DNA of 64,000 bases from Pseudomonas fragi (lineage in GTDB: Bacteria > Pseudomonadota > Gammaproteobacteria > Pseudomonadales > Pseudomonadaceae). The notes below the pieces were generated by a model. It was not told the origin of the DNA and ran no database searches. It saw nothing but the letters and a program-made list of their open reading frames with translations. The translations under genes were made by a program, and so were the position numbers. The DNA is taken from positions 124,001-188,000 of the forward strand of contig NZ_NQKQ01000003.1 of NCBI RefSeq assembly GCF_002269505.1. The letters are read 5' to 3'. Numbering within the stretch: the first letter of the stretch is position 1; every line of letters begins with the position of its first letter. Positions 1 through 8,668 of this stretch are shown piece after piece.

Positions 1-442
1 CGGATTGGTTCATGAACACGGCACCGGGAATGTCGGTCGCGAGTTCAGCCGCCAGTCGTTGGCGCTCGACCACCGCCACTTCGTCTTCTCGATAGGTGCC
101 TTTGACGAATCGAATGTCAGCGCCCAGCGCCTTCATCACGGCGATCTTGTCTTGAGCCGCGTGATGATCGACCACGGCGATAAACTGCAGGCCGAATTCG
201 ACGGCGGCCATGGCCAGGCCAATGCCGGTGTTGCCGGACGACGACTCGACGATGACGCCGCCGGGTTTCAGCCGGCCAGCCTTGAGCGCTGCCAGCACCA
301 TGTTCCGTGCCATACGGTCTTTGATGCTGCCACCTGGGTTGTTCTTTTCAATCTTGAGTAACAGCCTGGCGTCGGTGTCCGGAACATAAATACCCAACAT
401 CGGCGTGTTGCCAATAAGATCAGAAACTTTATTCAATATCAT
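1..442 (-). CDS. SbnA-like PLP-dependent synthase, partial (3' end outside window)
   Basis: Reading the minus strand from the ATG at 442 gives about 147 residues of a fold-type II PLP enzyme of the cysteine synthase family before the window ends. The PLP lysine lies in NNPGGSIKDRMA (Lys41) and the phosphate-binding loop is SSSGNTG (about 67-73). General cysteine synthases share these motifs. I favour an SbnA-type enzyme (O-phosphoserine plus glutamate to the 2,3-diaminopropionate precursor) because of context: a Y4yA/SbnH-like decarboxylase ends 14 bases upstream on the same strand, and an SbnI-like gene and a TonB receptor lie close by. The family is certain. The substrate is inferred from the neighbours. 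The gene is truncated only by the window edge. Confidence 0.75.
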   Translation of the reverse strand, partial: MILNKVSDLIGNTPMLGIYVPDTDARLLLKIEKNNPGGSIKDRMARNMVLAALKAGRLKPGGVIVESSSGNTGIGLAMAAVEFGLQFIAVVDHHAAQDKIAVMKALGADIRFVKGTYREDEVAVVERQRLAAELATDIPGAVFMNQS

Positions 443-456
443 TTCAGTTATTCCCT

Positions 457-1851
457 TTAGTAGTCAGGTGTAAATGCATAGTTACCTTCTGTGCTACAGG
501 TCGCCATCAATCGCCGGGGCAGGGGATGGCGATGAAACTCGTTTTCCAGCAAGTCCATCTGATAGCCGGCGGTATTGACGTAAATCAATAAGTCGCCTGT
601 TTGAGGGGCGGTGCCAAAGTTGATCAGGCGATGGGTGATGACGTCATCGTCCAGGCAACTATGGCCTGCGATATAAGCTTGAGTCGGTGTGTGCGGCAGT
701 GTATGTGTGCTGATAAGTATCGGATCAACGAGGTATTCCGACGAAAACCAGGTTTCACAGGCACTGAAACTACTGCCTTCAACAAAAATGACTATTTTGT
801 TATCGGCCAGTTTTTTTGTGCGTGTGACGCGAAACAAGGAAATGGCCGCCTGATCCACGAGGCTTCGGCCGGGCTCCAGTCCCAGCGTAATCTTTTGCAT
901 GTTCAAATAGTTGGTAATGGTCAGTCCGGGCGAGTGGTCGGCCCGGAGGAATAATGTCAACCATTGAGGCGCTGTCAGTTCACTGCCATAGGGATAATAA
1001 GAGTCGGGCACTAAGTCGTTGTAATAATGATCAGGCTTATTGTCATTCTGTAAAAACCGACGATACCCCTGAGGCTCGACATAACGAATCGGCAGGCCTC
1101 CGCCGATGTCGATCATCTGCGGATTCAGCCCCATTTCACGGGCTGCCTCGACAAACTCGGTGACCTCACGGAAGGCTTGCGCACGGGATTCGAATCCATA
1201 ACCGCCCAAGTGGAAATGGAAACCCTCGAACTGAAAAATCCCTGGTTGTCGGGCCAGCCGCTGAAGGCATTCAAGCAAGTCGTCAAAGCCCATTCCAAAT
1301 CGGCTCTTGGGACAGCTTGCAGGCCTGTAACGCAGTAAAATCCTGGCTTTTACGAGGTTAGGGAGGGATTCGATCACTGATTTCAGGTGCTCGAATTCCT
1401 CCAGCGAGTCCACACAGATCAGTGCACCTTCGCTGATCAGCTCTTGATGAAATACGGCAGTTTTAGCGGGTCCTGTCGCACAGATGTGTGCCGCAGGCGT
1501 ACCGGCTCGCAGGGCTGCCTCCAGCTCATGAATGCTCGAAACATCGACACCAATACCCGAATTCGCCGCAGCGCTCAGCATGCACTGTGACTTGTTGGCC
1601 TTGGCGCCGTAGAAGATGGCGTGGTGCACATTGTGCTGGTTCAACACCGTTTGCAGCGCCTTCGTATTCAATTCGAAAGCATGTGGCCAGACCAGATTTA
1701 AAGGTGAGCCATGTTGTTTGACCAAGTCTGTCAGTGTGCCCGGGAAGTGGTTGATTAATGTGGTAATAACAAGGTCGATAAGCGGTTTTAGCGAGTCGGG
1801 ATGATGAACTTCAATTCGCTGTTCAACGAGCGGCGCATTAATGGCAGGCAT
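457..1851 (-). CDS. Y4yA/SbnH-like type III PLP-dependent decarboxylase
   Basis: 464 residues with the alanine racemase/diaminopimelate decarboxylase barrel fold. The PLP lysine is in FYGAKANK (Lys84), with HFHLGG (213-218), a glycine-rich IDIGGGLP (247-254), LEPGRS (325-330), and a C-terminal active-site CLDDD (399-403) followed by NTAGYQMD. The long N-terminal lead and the GSPLNLVWP motif match the Y4yA-type proteins rather than LysA. Relatives are found with IucA/IucC siderophore synthetases, where SbnH decarboxylates a citryl-diaminopropionate intermediate. The start follows AGAGGG. It is upstream of and co-directional with the SbnA-like gene, with a 14-base gap. A role in carboxylate siderophore assembly is inferred; an amino acid decarboxylase of another pathway is the alternative. 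Confidence 0.72.
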   Translation of the reverse strand: MPAINAPLVEQRIEVHHPDSLKPLIDLVITTLINHFPGTLTDLVKQHGSPLNLVWPHAFELNTKALQTVLNQHNVHHAIFYGAKANKSQCMLSAAANSGIGVDVSSIHELEAALRAGTPAAHICATGPAKTAVFHQELISEGALICVDSLEEFEHLKSVIESLPNLVKARILLRYRPASCPKSRFGMGFDDLLECLQRLARQPGIFQFEGFHFHLGGYGFESRAQAFREVTEFVEAAREMGLNPQMIDIGGGLPIRYVEPQGYRRFLQNDNKPDHYYNDLVPDSYYPYGSELTAPQWLTLFLRADHSPGLTITNYLNMQKITLGLEPGRSLVDQAAISLFRVTRTKKLADNKIVIFVEGSSFSACETWFSSEYLVDPILISTHTLPHTPTQAYIAGHSCLDDDVITHRLINFGTAPQTGDLLIYVNTAGYQMDLLENEFHRHPLPRRLMATCSTEGNYAFTPDY

Positions 1852-2460
1852 AGTTAACCCTCTGGCTCGAAATAGAACGTGGCCATTGATATTCGACAGC
1901 CAGCAGTTATCGACGCAAACAGTCTATTGTCTCGTCAGGCACGAGTTTTTAATGCGTCGGAGACAGAGGCCACGCGAAACCGGAAGATGGTTTTATAGCG
2001 TGGTACGTAATAAATGGTTCACAAAACAATTGCATGAGAACCCCTTTCCATAAGTTTTGTACGGTTGCTTTTAGTGGCCACTAGTTGATGGCCATCCTGT
2101 GTAGGTGATCAGTAGCTGACATTCATGTGCCATTACTGGCATGTACTTCCCATTGCATCTGATGCCGTGCTTTGAAAAGCGGATAGTTCCTCTTGGTGGC
2201 GTGAACAATATTGCTAGCGCGAACGATTATCAAGTAAGGTTTTCAAGTATTTTTGAATGATGACCTGCACAGGGTGAATCAATGAGCGTGTATTTACACG
2301 CACAAGTACGCGTTCGTCCTATTTAAAAAGCCCCCGTAATTCCTTGATGAACAAGGCGTTGCAGGGAGGTGCGAGGAGCCATGGGCAGGCGCGGAAATCC
2401 GTCGCTGGCCGGGCCTGATTTTTTCCAGATTCAAAACGTTTCACGCCAAGGAGTAATGCC
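1852..2460. promoter_or_regulatory. divergent promoter region of the putative siderophore genes
   Basis: 609 bases without a convincing gene lie between the divergent decarboxylase and CitE-like genes. The region is visibly more AT-rich than its flanks. It contains the sequence AACGATTATCAA at 2222-2233; its complement TTGATAATCGTT matches the core of the Fur consensus. A short open frame at 1841-2053 has no family features or ribosome site and I do not call it. The CitE-like start at 2461 is preceded by AAGGAG at 2448-2453. Confidence 0.45.
2218..2236. promoter_or_regulatory. candidate Fur box in divergent region
   Basis: The minus strand reads TTACTTGATAATCGTTCGC. It matches the 19-base Fur consensus at 11 positions, including an unbroken TGATAATC core. 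This is weak by score alone. It is supported by its place between two divergent genes whose families occur in siderophore clusters. Iron-responsive control is inferred. Confidence 0.33.
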
Positions 2461-3351
2461 ATGACATCCGATCGACCTAGCAGCAAAACCTCACTCGCGA
2501 TCAGCTACCTGTTTGTGCCAGGCAACCGCCCCGAACGCTTTTCAAAAGCGGTCCAGGCGGGTGCCGATGCGATCATTTTCGACCTCGAAGATGCCGTTCA
2601 TCCGGACAGCAAAGCCGCTGCCCGTGCAGCCATCCGGGCATGGCAGGAGCGTATGCCGCGCGTTTCCTGCGAGCGTTACATCCGCTTGAATCGCGTCGGC
2701 AGCGCGCTGTTCCGCCAGGACCAGAACTGGCTGATCGACATGCGCTATCCCGAACGCTGCAACGGAATTTTCCTGCCCAAGGCGCAATGCTGCGAGGCCC
2801 TTGCCCAGGTCGTCGAACGTTTGCTGGAGTGGCAGTCGGAGCTCAAGATCATCGCGATCATCGAGACGGCCAAAGGTTTACAGCAGGTGGAATCGATTGC
2901 CGCGATTCCAGGGATTGCACGCCTGGCCTTCGGCTCGCTGGATTTCGCCCTCGATATCAATTGCAGCCAGATTCCCGAAGCGTTTCTCTTCGCCCGAAAC
3001 CGCATCGTGCTGGCTTCACGCACAGCGGATTTACCCTCTCCGATTGACGGCGTCACGCCGGCGATCAGCAACATGGCGATGGTCGTCAGGGACTCCCATT
3101 ACGCGCGTTCGTTGGGGTTCGGCGCCAAGCTGTGCATCCACCCCTCGCAACTGGTCACGGTGCAGCGCGCCTTCCTGCCGGATTCGCGCCAATTGGCGTG
3201 GGCCGATCGTGTGATGAGGGCCGTGGCCACCGGCAGTCGTGCGGTACAAGTGGATGGCGAGATGGTTGATTTGCCGTTGATCGAACGCGCCCGACGCCTG
3301 CTCGACATGGCCAGACGATACGCGCCGATTGCCCGCGCAGTCGCTTGCTGA
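2461..3351 (+). CDS. HpcH/HpaI-family CitE-like CoA-ester lyase
   Basis: 296 residues beginning with the SYLFVPGNRPERFSKA block typical of CitE/citryl-CoA lyase beta-like proteins. FDLEDAV (40-46) and IIETAKGL with Glu135 are the expected metal and substrate ligands of the HpcH/HpaI TIM barrel. FGSLDFALDI (158-167) is the third conserved block. Family members cleave or form citryl-, malyl- or citramalyl-type CoA esters. SbnG, the citrate synthase of staphyloferrin B clusters, belongs to the same superfamily but a different branch, so supplying or modifying citrate for a siderophore is an attractive inference, not a demonstrated role. It is followed after 26 bases by the SbnI-like gene. The start is fixed by AAGGAG seven bases upstream. 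Confidence 0.7.
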   Translation: MTSDRPSSKTSLAISYLFVPGNRPERFSKAVQAGADAIIFDLEDAVHPDSKAAARAAIRAWQERMPRVSCERYIRLNRVGSALFRQDQNWLIDMRYPERCNGIFLPKAQCCEALAQVVERLLEWQSELKIIAIIETAKGLQQVESIAAIPGIARLAFGSLDFALDINCSQIPEAFLFARNRIVLASRTADLPSPIDGVTPAISNMAMVVRDSHYARSLGFGAKLCIHPSQLVTVQRAFLPDSRQLAWADRVMRAVATGSRAVQVDGEMVDLPLIERARRLLDMARRYAPIARAVAC

Positions 3352-3377
3352 ATCCCCGGCGAATCAGGAGATCAACC

Positions 3378-3779
3378 ATGGAACACGGTTATCAGATTGC
3401 GTTGCGCCCGTTGTGTGAAGTGCTGCAGTCCGAGCAGGTCAACACTGCCAACGTGACGTTGCTGCGCGAGTCGATTGTGCGGGCCGGGCATTGGCTGGAA
3501 CCGATCATCGTCGAGCGCTCGCAGGGCATCGTGATGGACGGCAATCACAGGCTCAACGCAGCGTTGCAATTGGGGTTGAAGAGGGTGCCTTGCATTCAGC
3601 TCGATTACACCGATCCGCGGGTGTGTGTGCGGCATTGGCAGACCGGCAAGGCGTTTGAAGTGGCGCGGATTTTTACCACGATCGCCCGCGGTGAGATCTT
3701 TCCATACAAGACCACCCGGCACGTATTTGACCCGGCGCTGCCGATGATCGCGATACCGCTGGAACGCCTGTATGCCTAA
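3378..3779 (+). CDS. SbnI/SerK-like ParB-fold protein, putative free-serine kinase
   Basis: 133 residues with a ParB/sulfiredoxin-like N domain. The signature is VMDGNHRLNAAL (Asp54, His57, Arg58), preceded by conserved acids at about Glu31 and Glu41, and followed near the C-terminus by PYKTTRHVF (109-117). DGxHR plus KTTxH is the pattern of SbnI and archaeal SerK, which phosphorylate free serine to give O-phosphoserine, the substrate of SbnA. It is shorter than SbnI (about 250 residues) and resembles the catalytic half only. I choose the ATG at 3378 because AGGAG stands at 3366-3370; an upstream in-frame start at 3345 overlaps the previous gene and adds an uncharged leader with no motif. Being a DNA-binding ParB is unlikely, since no HTH follows. 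Confidence 0.6.
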   Translation: MEHGYQIALRPLCEVLQSEQVNTANVTLLRESIVRAGHWLEPIIVERSQGIVMDGNHRLNAALQLGLKRVPCIQLDYTDPRVCVRHWQTGKAFEVARIFTTIARGEIFPYKTTRHVFDPALPMIAIPLERLYA

Positions 3780-3807
3780 CGTTGGCAGCATCGCTGCAAA
3801 AATAATT

Positions 3808-3866
3808 GACTGAGAGTGATACTTTTTCGCATATCGACTGGCAATAGGAGTGATTACCATTTTCCC
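3808..3866 (+). promoter_or_regulatory. candidate iron-responsive promoter of the TonB receptor
   Basis: The 110-base gap before the receptor holds two overlapping partial Fur matches, GAGAGTGATACTTTTTCGC and AGGAGTGATTACCATTTTC, each about 12 of 19 positions. Neither is strong alone. Iron regulation is expected for this receptor class. Confidence 0.3.
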
Positions 3867-3889
3867 TGTTTGAAAAGGATCCTCACGTC

Positions 3890-6130
3890 ATGCTTGTTGT
3901 CAGTCGTCCTTGCGGTGAGCGCGTGTTAACACTCGCCATTCGTACCGCCATGCTGAATTTTGTCTTGGTTGCAGGAAGCGCCAACGCCTGGGCCGCAGCC
4001 CCCGAGCAACAGGACGTTGCCGGTGACAAGACCTCGAACATTCCGGCTGCGACACCGGCTGATCACAGCACCAGTACGCTGACGCTCGGCACCATCGATA
4101 TCAACGCCAGCTATAGTGGCTCGACCGCATTGTCGGAAGTTTTCGCCGGTGGCCAAGTGGCACGCGGTGCCCGACTGGGCATGCTGGGTAACAAAGACAT
4201 GATGGACACCCCGTTCAGCGTGACCAGTTACACCGCCAAGACATTGGCCGACCTGCAAACGGTGACCGTGGCCGATGCACTGGAACGTGATCCATCGGTG
4301 CGCTCCACCGGTCAGACGGGCGGCATCGTCGACTCGTTTTTCATCCGTGGCTTTCCGGTCGGTGAAGGCAACCTGGGCGAACTGGCGTTCGATGGCGTGT
4401 ATGGCGTGGCGCCCAACTACCGGGTATTCACCGGGTATGCCGAGCATGTCGAAGTGTTGAAGGGGCCAGGCGCCCTGATGTACGGCATTTCGCCAAACAG
4501 CGGCGTCGGTGGTGTGATCAATATCGTGCCCAAACGTCCACTGAACGAAGACCTGACCCGTGTTACCACCAGCTACGCCTCGGACTCCCAAGTCGGTGGG
4601 CATCTGGATGTCAGCCGTCGCTTTGGTGAAGACAATCAGTTTGGCGTGCGCTTCAACGGCAACCTGCAAGGGGGAGACACGGCCGTTGATGATCAGCATC
4701 GAGACTTGGGTATCGGTGCCATCGCGCTGGATTATCGAGGCGAGCGCTTGCGCTTGAACCTTGATTACATCAGCCAGAAAGAAAGTTTCGATGCACCGTC
4801 GAGGCCATTCACCGTCGCGCCTGGAATTGATATTCCCTCCGCACCCAATGGCCGGACCAATGTGTCGCAGGACTGGGGTTGGTCAGATACGAAAGAGCAG
4901 TCGGCATTGCTGGGCGCAGAGTATGACCTGAGTGATGCGGTCACCGTATTTGCCCATGCTGGGGGCGGTAAGTCAGACGTCAAGCGGATGTCCGACCAGG
5001 TGCCGAGAATCGTCAACGAGGCAGGCGATACCAGCAACATTCCCGGGTATTACAAATTCAACGTCGACCGCTCTACCGCCGACGTCGGGATTCGTGGAGT
5101 GTTCGCAACCGGTGCGGTCACCCACACGACTACGCTGATGGCGACCCAATACCAGGATGAGCTGTCCCGAGGGATCAACAACGGCACAGAAGTTCGTTCG
5201 AACATTTACCATCCGGTGGAGGTGCCCAAGCAATTTATCAACGCGCCAAAGGTGCTGCGTATTTCCGAATCGAATTTATCCGGAGTCGCGTTGACCGACA
5301 CGCTGTCCATGCTTGATGACCGCTTTCAGTTTACGCTGGGTCTGCGTCGACAAGACATCGAATCACGCAATTACAACGCGGCAGGTTCGGTCAGCTCGAA
5401 ATATAACGACAGTGCCACGACCCCGCTGGTTGGCGTGGTGGTCAAGCCTTGGGTAGACGTGTCGCTCTACTACAACTATGTCGAAGGCTTGAGCAAAGGA
5501 GACATCGCACCGGGCTCGGCAGTCAACGCCGGCGAGGCGTTCGCACCTTACAAGTCGAAGCAGCATGAAATCGGCGTCAAGTATGAACACGGCACGTTCA
5601 TGACCACCCTGGCGTTGTTTCAGATCGAAAAACCAAGTGGCGAAATCGGCGCCGGCAATGTGTTTTCGGTGCAGGCCGAACAGCGAAACCGCGGTATCGA
5701 GCTGAGCATGTTTGGTGAAGTGGCGCAGGGTACGCGCTTGATGGGGGGCGTGACACTGCTCGATGGCGAGTTGACCGATTCCGCCATCGCCGCCAATCGC
5801 GGTAACCAACCGGTAGGCGTGCCAGACGTGCAAGCCAACCTGTGGGCCGAATATGACACGCCTTGGCTTGAGGGCTTTACCCTCACCGGCGGTGCCATTT
5901 ACACCGACAGCCAATACATCAATCAAGCAAACACCCAAGAGCTGGAGTCCTGGACTCGCTTCGATGCCGGCGCGCGTTATGCCACCAACATTGAAGGGCG
6001 GCCGACGACGTTCCGCGCCAACGTACAGAACGTGTTCGATCGTGAGTACTGGTCGGGCGTCGCCTCCTACGGCGCGTTCTCGCCTGGTTATCCGCGCACC
6101 TTTGAGTTATCTGCCACGATCGATTTTTGA
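3890..6130 (+). CDS. TonB-dependent ferric-siderophore receptor
   Basis: 746 residues, the usual size of a FhuE/FoxA-type outer membrane receptor. The first about 37 residues are a signal sequence ending at AWA-A. A TonB box-like STLTLGTIDINA (about 61-72) is followed by the plug domain with DTPFSVTSYT and KGPGALMYG. The rest is a 22-strand barrel ending in the aromatic ATIDF, the normal C-terminal sorting signal. There is no N-terminal STN signalling domain between the signal peptide and the TonB box, so it should not signal to an anti-sigma factor as FpvA does. It lies directly after the siderophore-like genes and is likely the cognate uptake receptor; the ligand cannot be read from sequence. 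Confidence 0.9.
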   Translation: MLVVSRPCGERVLTLAIRTAMLNFVLVAGSANAWAAAPEQQDVAGDKTSNIPAATPADHSTSTLTLGTIDINASYSGSTALSEVFAGGQVARGARLGMLGNKDMMDTPFSVTSYTAKTLADLQTVTVADALERDPSVRSTGQTGGIVDSFFIRGFPVGEGNLGELAFDGVYGVAPNYRVFTGYAEHVEVLKGPGALMYGISPNSGVGGVINIVPKRPLNEDLTRVTTSYASDSQVGGHLDVSRRFGEDNQFGVRFNGNLQGGDTAVDDQHRDLGIGAIALDYRGERLRLNLDYISQKESFDAPSRPFTVAPGIDIPSAPNGRTNVSQDWGWSDTKEQSALLGAEYDLSDAVTVFAHAGGGKSDVKRMSDQVPRIVNEAGDTSNIPGYYKFNVDRSTADVGIRGVFATGAVTHTTTLMATQYQDELSRGINNGTEVRSNIYHPVEVPKQFINAPKVLRISESNLSGVALTDTLSMLDDRFQFTLGLRRQDIESRNYNAAGSVSSKYNDSATTPLVGVVVKPWVDVSLYYNYVEGLSKGDIAPGSAVNAGEAFAPYKSKQHEIGVKYEHGTFMTTLALFQIEKPSGEIGAGNVFSVQAEQRNRGIELSMFGEVAQGTRLMGGVTLLDGELTDSAIAANRGNQPVGVPDVQANLWAEYDTPWLEGFTLTGGAIYTDSQYINQANTQELESWTRFDAGARYATNIEGRPTTFRANVQNVFDREYWSGVASYGAFSPGYPRTFELSATIDF

Positions 6131-6372
6131 GAGGGGCGCAAAGGGGTAGCGACTATATTGATCAGCAAATTTGCCCTTGGGCTCTTGGAAGAAAAAACTG
6201 GCTCTGTGTGTCACCAAGGAGGCGTCATGACGACAGCATGAAAACGTCGGCATGACACTCCATGTTCCAAGATGGATGGAGGCAGGCCCTCCGGTCAGGG
6301 CGTGTAGGCGAACTGATCAAACGACCCGATGCTGCGAGCATGTTCAGCATGTGGGTGTTCCAGACGCTCCTT

Positions 6373-7287
6373 TCAAAGGCTCTCCGGATCCCCGAAAAAC
6401 ATCTGAATCCTTGACCGCAACCAGCGCTCGCCAGGGTCGTTGTCCTGGGCCCCGCGCCAGGCCATATGCAGTTCGAAGCTTTGCGTGTCCAGCGGCGGAT
6501 CTTCGGCGCGCACGCCACCCGCTGCGGTAAGGGCCTCGGCCGTATAGTCGGGCACGGTAGCGATGATATCAGTGCCTGCCAGCAGGGTACTCAGGCCATT
6601 GAACTGCGGTACGGCGAGCACCACATGACGCTTGCGGCCCATTTTTTCCAGCTCGGTATCGATAAACCCGCTCAGGTCTCCGGCGAACGAGACCAAAGCG
6701 TGGGGGCGTTCGCAGAAGTCGTCGAGGCTCAGGGGGCCTGGCATGGTGTCGGCACGCAACAGTTTGGGGCGGCTGCGACGCAGTACTTTGCGCTTGGCGT
6801 TGGCGGGCAGGTCGCTGGTGTAGCTGACACCCACCGATATTTCACCCGAGGCCAGCAGCGGCGGCATCAGGATGTAGTTGACCCGCCGGATCACCAGCAC
6901 GATACCCGGAGCTTCTGCACGCAAGCGTTTGAGCAGCAGCGGCAGCAGGGCAAATTCGACATCGTCCGACAAACCGATGCGAAACACCGAGGTACTGGTC
7001 GCCGGATTGAACTCCGAAGCACGGCTCACAGCCGTGGAAATCGAGTCCAGGGCAGGCGAGAGCAAGGCGAAAATTTCTATCGCCCGCGCAGTCGGCTCCA
7101 TGCTGCGTCCCGTGCGCACAAACAACGGGTCGTCGAACAGGTTGCGCAAGCGTGACAGTGCCGCGCTGATGGCCGGCTGGCCCAGAAACAGCTTTTCGGC
7201 AGCGCGGGTCACACTGCGTTCATGCATCAGGGTTTCAAAGACGATCAGCAGATTCAGATCGACGCGACGCAAGTCGTTACGGTTCAT
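6373..7287 (-). CDS. LysR-family transcriptional regulator
   Basis: 304 residues. The N-terminal winged helix-turn-helix is clear (DLNLLIVFETLMHERSVT, then AAEKLFLGQPAISAALSRLR), followed by the LFVRTGRSMEPT wing, and a periplasmic-binding-like effector domain from about residue 90. The NodD/NahR-like DPLFVRT form is typical of activators of small aromatic or quinone metabolism. It is divergent from the MDR dehydrogenase at 7566 and probably controls it, as is common for LysR pairs. The 242 bases between its stop and the TonB receptor hold no convincing gene. Confidence 0.88.
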   Translation of the reverse strand: MNRNDLRRVDLNLLIVFETLMHERSVTRAAEKLFLGQPAISAALSRLRNLFDDPLFVRTGRSMEPTARAIEIFALLSPALDSISTAVSRASEFNPATSTSVFRIGLSDDVEFALLPLLLKRLRAEAPGIVLVIRRVNYILMPPLLASGEISVGVSYTSDLPANAKRKVLRRSRPKLLRADTMPGPLSLDDFCERPHALVSFAGDLSGFIDTELEKMGRKRHVVLAVPQFNGLSTLLAGTDIIATVPDYTAEALTAAGGVRAEDPPLDTQSFELHMAWRGAQDNDPGERWLRSRIQMFFGDPESL

Positions 7288-7505
7288 CAGGCAGGCTTCG
7301 CAGTCGGTTCAACAGGTAGTGAAGTAACGGATCTTACTGGCAAAACTGTTTTTTCGTCACTCGGTAGATTTTCTTTCTTGCTGTGCTGTGGCAGGTATAA
7401 CTCCTGTTTATGGCGGTTTACCCTGCTTTTCACGGCTCACGCTTGCGGTGAACCTGTCTGCGGATCAACGCCAGGCATGTCGACTATTAATGCTGTCTGT
7501 TAGTC

Positions 7506-7515
7506 TTGTGCACAA
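7506..7515. promoter_or_regulatory. palindrome TTGTGCACAA, possible LysR operator
   Basis: A perfect 10-base palindrome sits in the 278-base gap between the divergent LysR and dehydrogenase genes, 51 bases before the dehydrogenase start. LysR sites are often dyads of this kind. No second site was identified, so the call is tentative. Confidence 0.28.
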
Positions 7516-7565
7516 AGCCCGGATAAAGTCCCGTGGTATTAGCGATTAATTAGGCGAGGTTGGTA

Positions 7566-8588
7566 ATGTCGCGCACGATCCGTTTTCACAAGTTTGGTCC
7601 GGCCGAGGTGCTCAAGTGCGAAGAGCACGAAGTCGCCGCGCCTGCGCCCGGCGAAGTGCAGGTCCGTGTTCAAGCCATTGGCATAAGCTGGTATGACGTG
7701 CTGTGGCGGCAGAACCTGGCCCCCAGCCACGCCCGTTTGCCTGCGGGTATTGGCCATGAAATGGCGGGTGTCGTCACCGCTGTAGGTGCCGGGGTTGATG
7801 ATCTGGCGATTGGAGACAAGGTCGCCAGCTTTCCGGGTCAGAGCGCCAATGACTACCCGACCTATGGCGAGCTGATTCTGATGCCGCGTTCCACGCTGAC
7901 CCGCTACCCGGACGTTTTGTCTGCGGTTGAGGCCAGCGTACATTACACACCGTTGTTGATCGCCTATTTTGCTTATGTCGATCTGGCGCAGGTCAAACCA
8001 GGGCAAACGGTGCTGATTACCGATGCCAGCCACTGTGCCGGGCCTTCGTTCGTGCAGTTGGGCAAGGCGCTGGGCCTGAAGGTGATTGCCGCGACCAAGG
8101 ATGCCAGCGAGCGCGAGTGCCTGCTGACCCTGGGCGCCGACAAGGTGATTGTCACCGAAGAGCAAGACTTGCTGATGCAGATCAACAAGATCACCGACAG
8201 CAAGGGCGTCGACGTTGTACTTGATGGCTTGGGCGGCCCGCAAATGTCAGTGCTGGGCGATGTTCTGGCGCCCCGTGGCAGCCTGGTGCTATATGGCTTG
8301 CAAGGCGGTAACCAGACAGGGTTTCCGGGCTGTGCGTGCTTTCAGAAAAACATCAAGTTCTTCGTGCACTGTATCGGCAACTTCACCGGCAAGCCCGAGT
8401 TGGGTATCGCCCAGGACGAAGAGGCGATGAAACGTGCCTTGCGTGAAATCAACCAGTTGACTGCTGACCGTGTGCTCACGCCGCTGGAAATCAAGGTTTT
8501 CCCTTTTGAAGACTTTGTTGAAGCCCATCGTTATATGGATGGTTGTCCGTGCCGTGGACGAGTTGCTTTGCAAGTGGCAGCGACCTGA
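7566..8588 (+). CDS. zinc-type alcohol dehydrogenase / quinone oxidoreductase-like MDR protein
   Basis: 340 residues of the medium-chain dehydrogenase/reductase superfamily. The N-terminal GroES-like domain contains GIGHEMAGVVTAVGAGVDDLAIGDKV (about residues 62-88, motif GHE). The Rossmann domain follows at about 140-280, with VKPGQTVLITDAS in place of the strict GxGxxG. The structural-zinc cysteine cluster of classical ADHs is absent, which favours a quinone reductase-like or zinc-poor NADP(H) reductase. I start at the ATG 7566, because AGGCGAGG at 7552-7559 is correctly spaced for it and abuts the in-frame TTG at 7560. Substrate unknown. Probably controlled by the divergent LysR protein. 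Confidence 0.82.
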   Translation: MSRTIRFHKFGPAEVLKCEEHEVAAPAPGEVQVRVQAIGISWYDVLWRQNLAPSHARLPAGIGHEMAGVVTAVGAGVDDLAIGDKVASFPGQSANDYPTYGELILMPRSTLTRYPDVLSAVEASVHYTPLLIAYFAYVDLAQVKPGQTVLITDASHCAGPSFVQLGKALGLKVIAATKDASERECLLTLGADKVIVTEEQDLLMQINKITDSKGVDVVLDGLGGPQMSVLGDVLAPRGSLVLYGLQGGNQTGFPGCACFQKNIKFFVHCIGNFTGKPELGIAQDEEAMKRALREINQLTADRVLTPLEIKVFPFEDFVEAHRYMDGCPCRGRVALQVAAT

Positions 8589-8630
8589 AGCCTGGCGGGC
8601 TCCACCATACTTGATCCCACCCCCCGCATA

Positions 8631-8668
8631 AACGCGGCCCTGAACACTCTGTTCAGGGCCGCGTTTTT
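8631..8668 (+). terminator. rho-independent terminator after MDR dehydrogenase
   Basis: Fourteen-base perfect stem ACGCGGCCCTGAAC / GTTCAGGGCCGCGT with a five-base loop and a following T run. It ends the dehydrogenase transcript. The rest of the 312-base gap to 8901 shows no gene; it becomes AT-rich towards the next start. Confidence 0.92.

Noticed and set aside
1841..2053. 70-residue frame in the divergent promoter region
   Set aside because: No ribosome site and Arg-rich low-information sequence; more likely promoter DNA.
6228..6242. Tiny peptide MTTA after a good ribosome site AAGGAGG
   Set aside because: Four codons with no conserved context; the following frames are shadows of the LysR gene. 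It could be chance.
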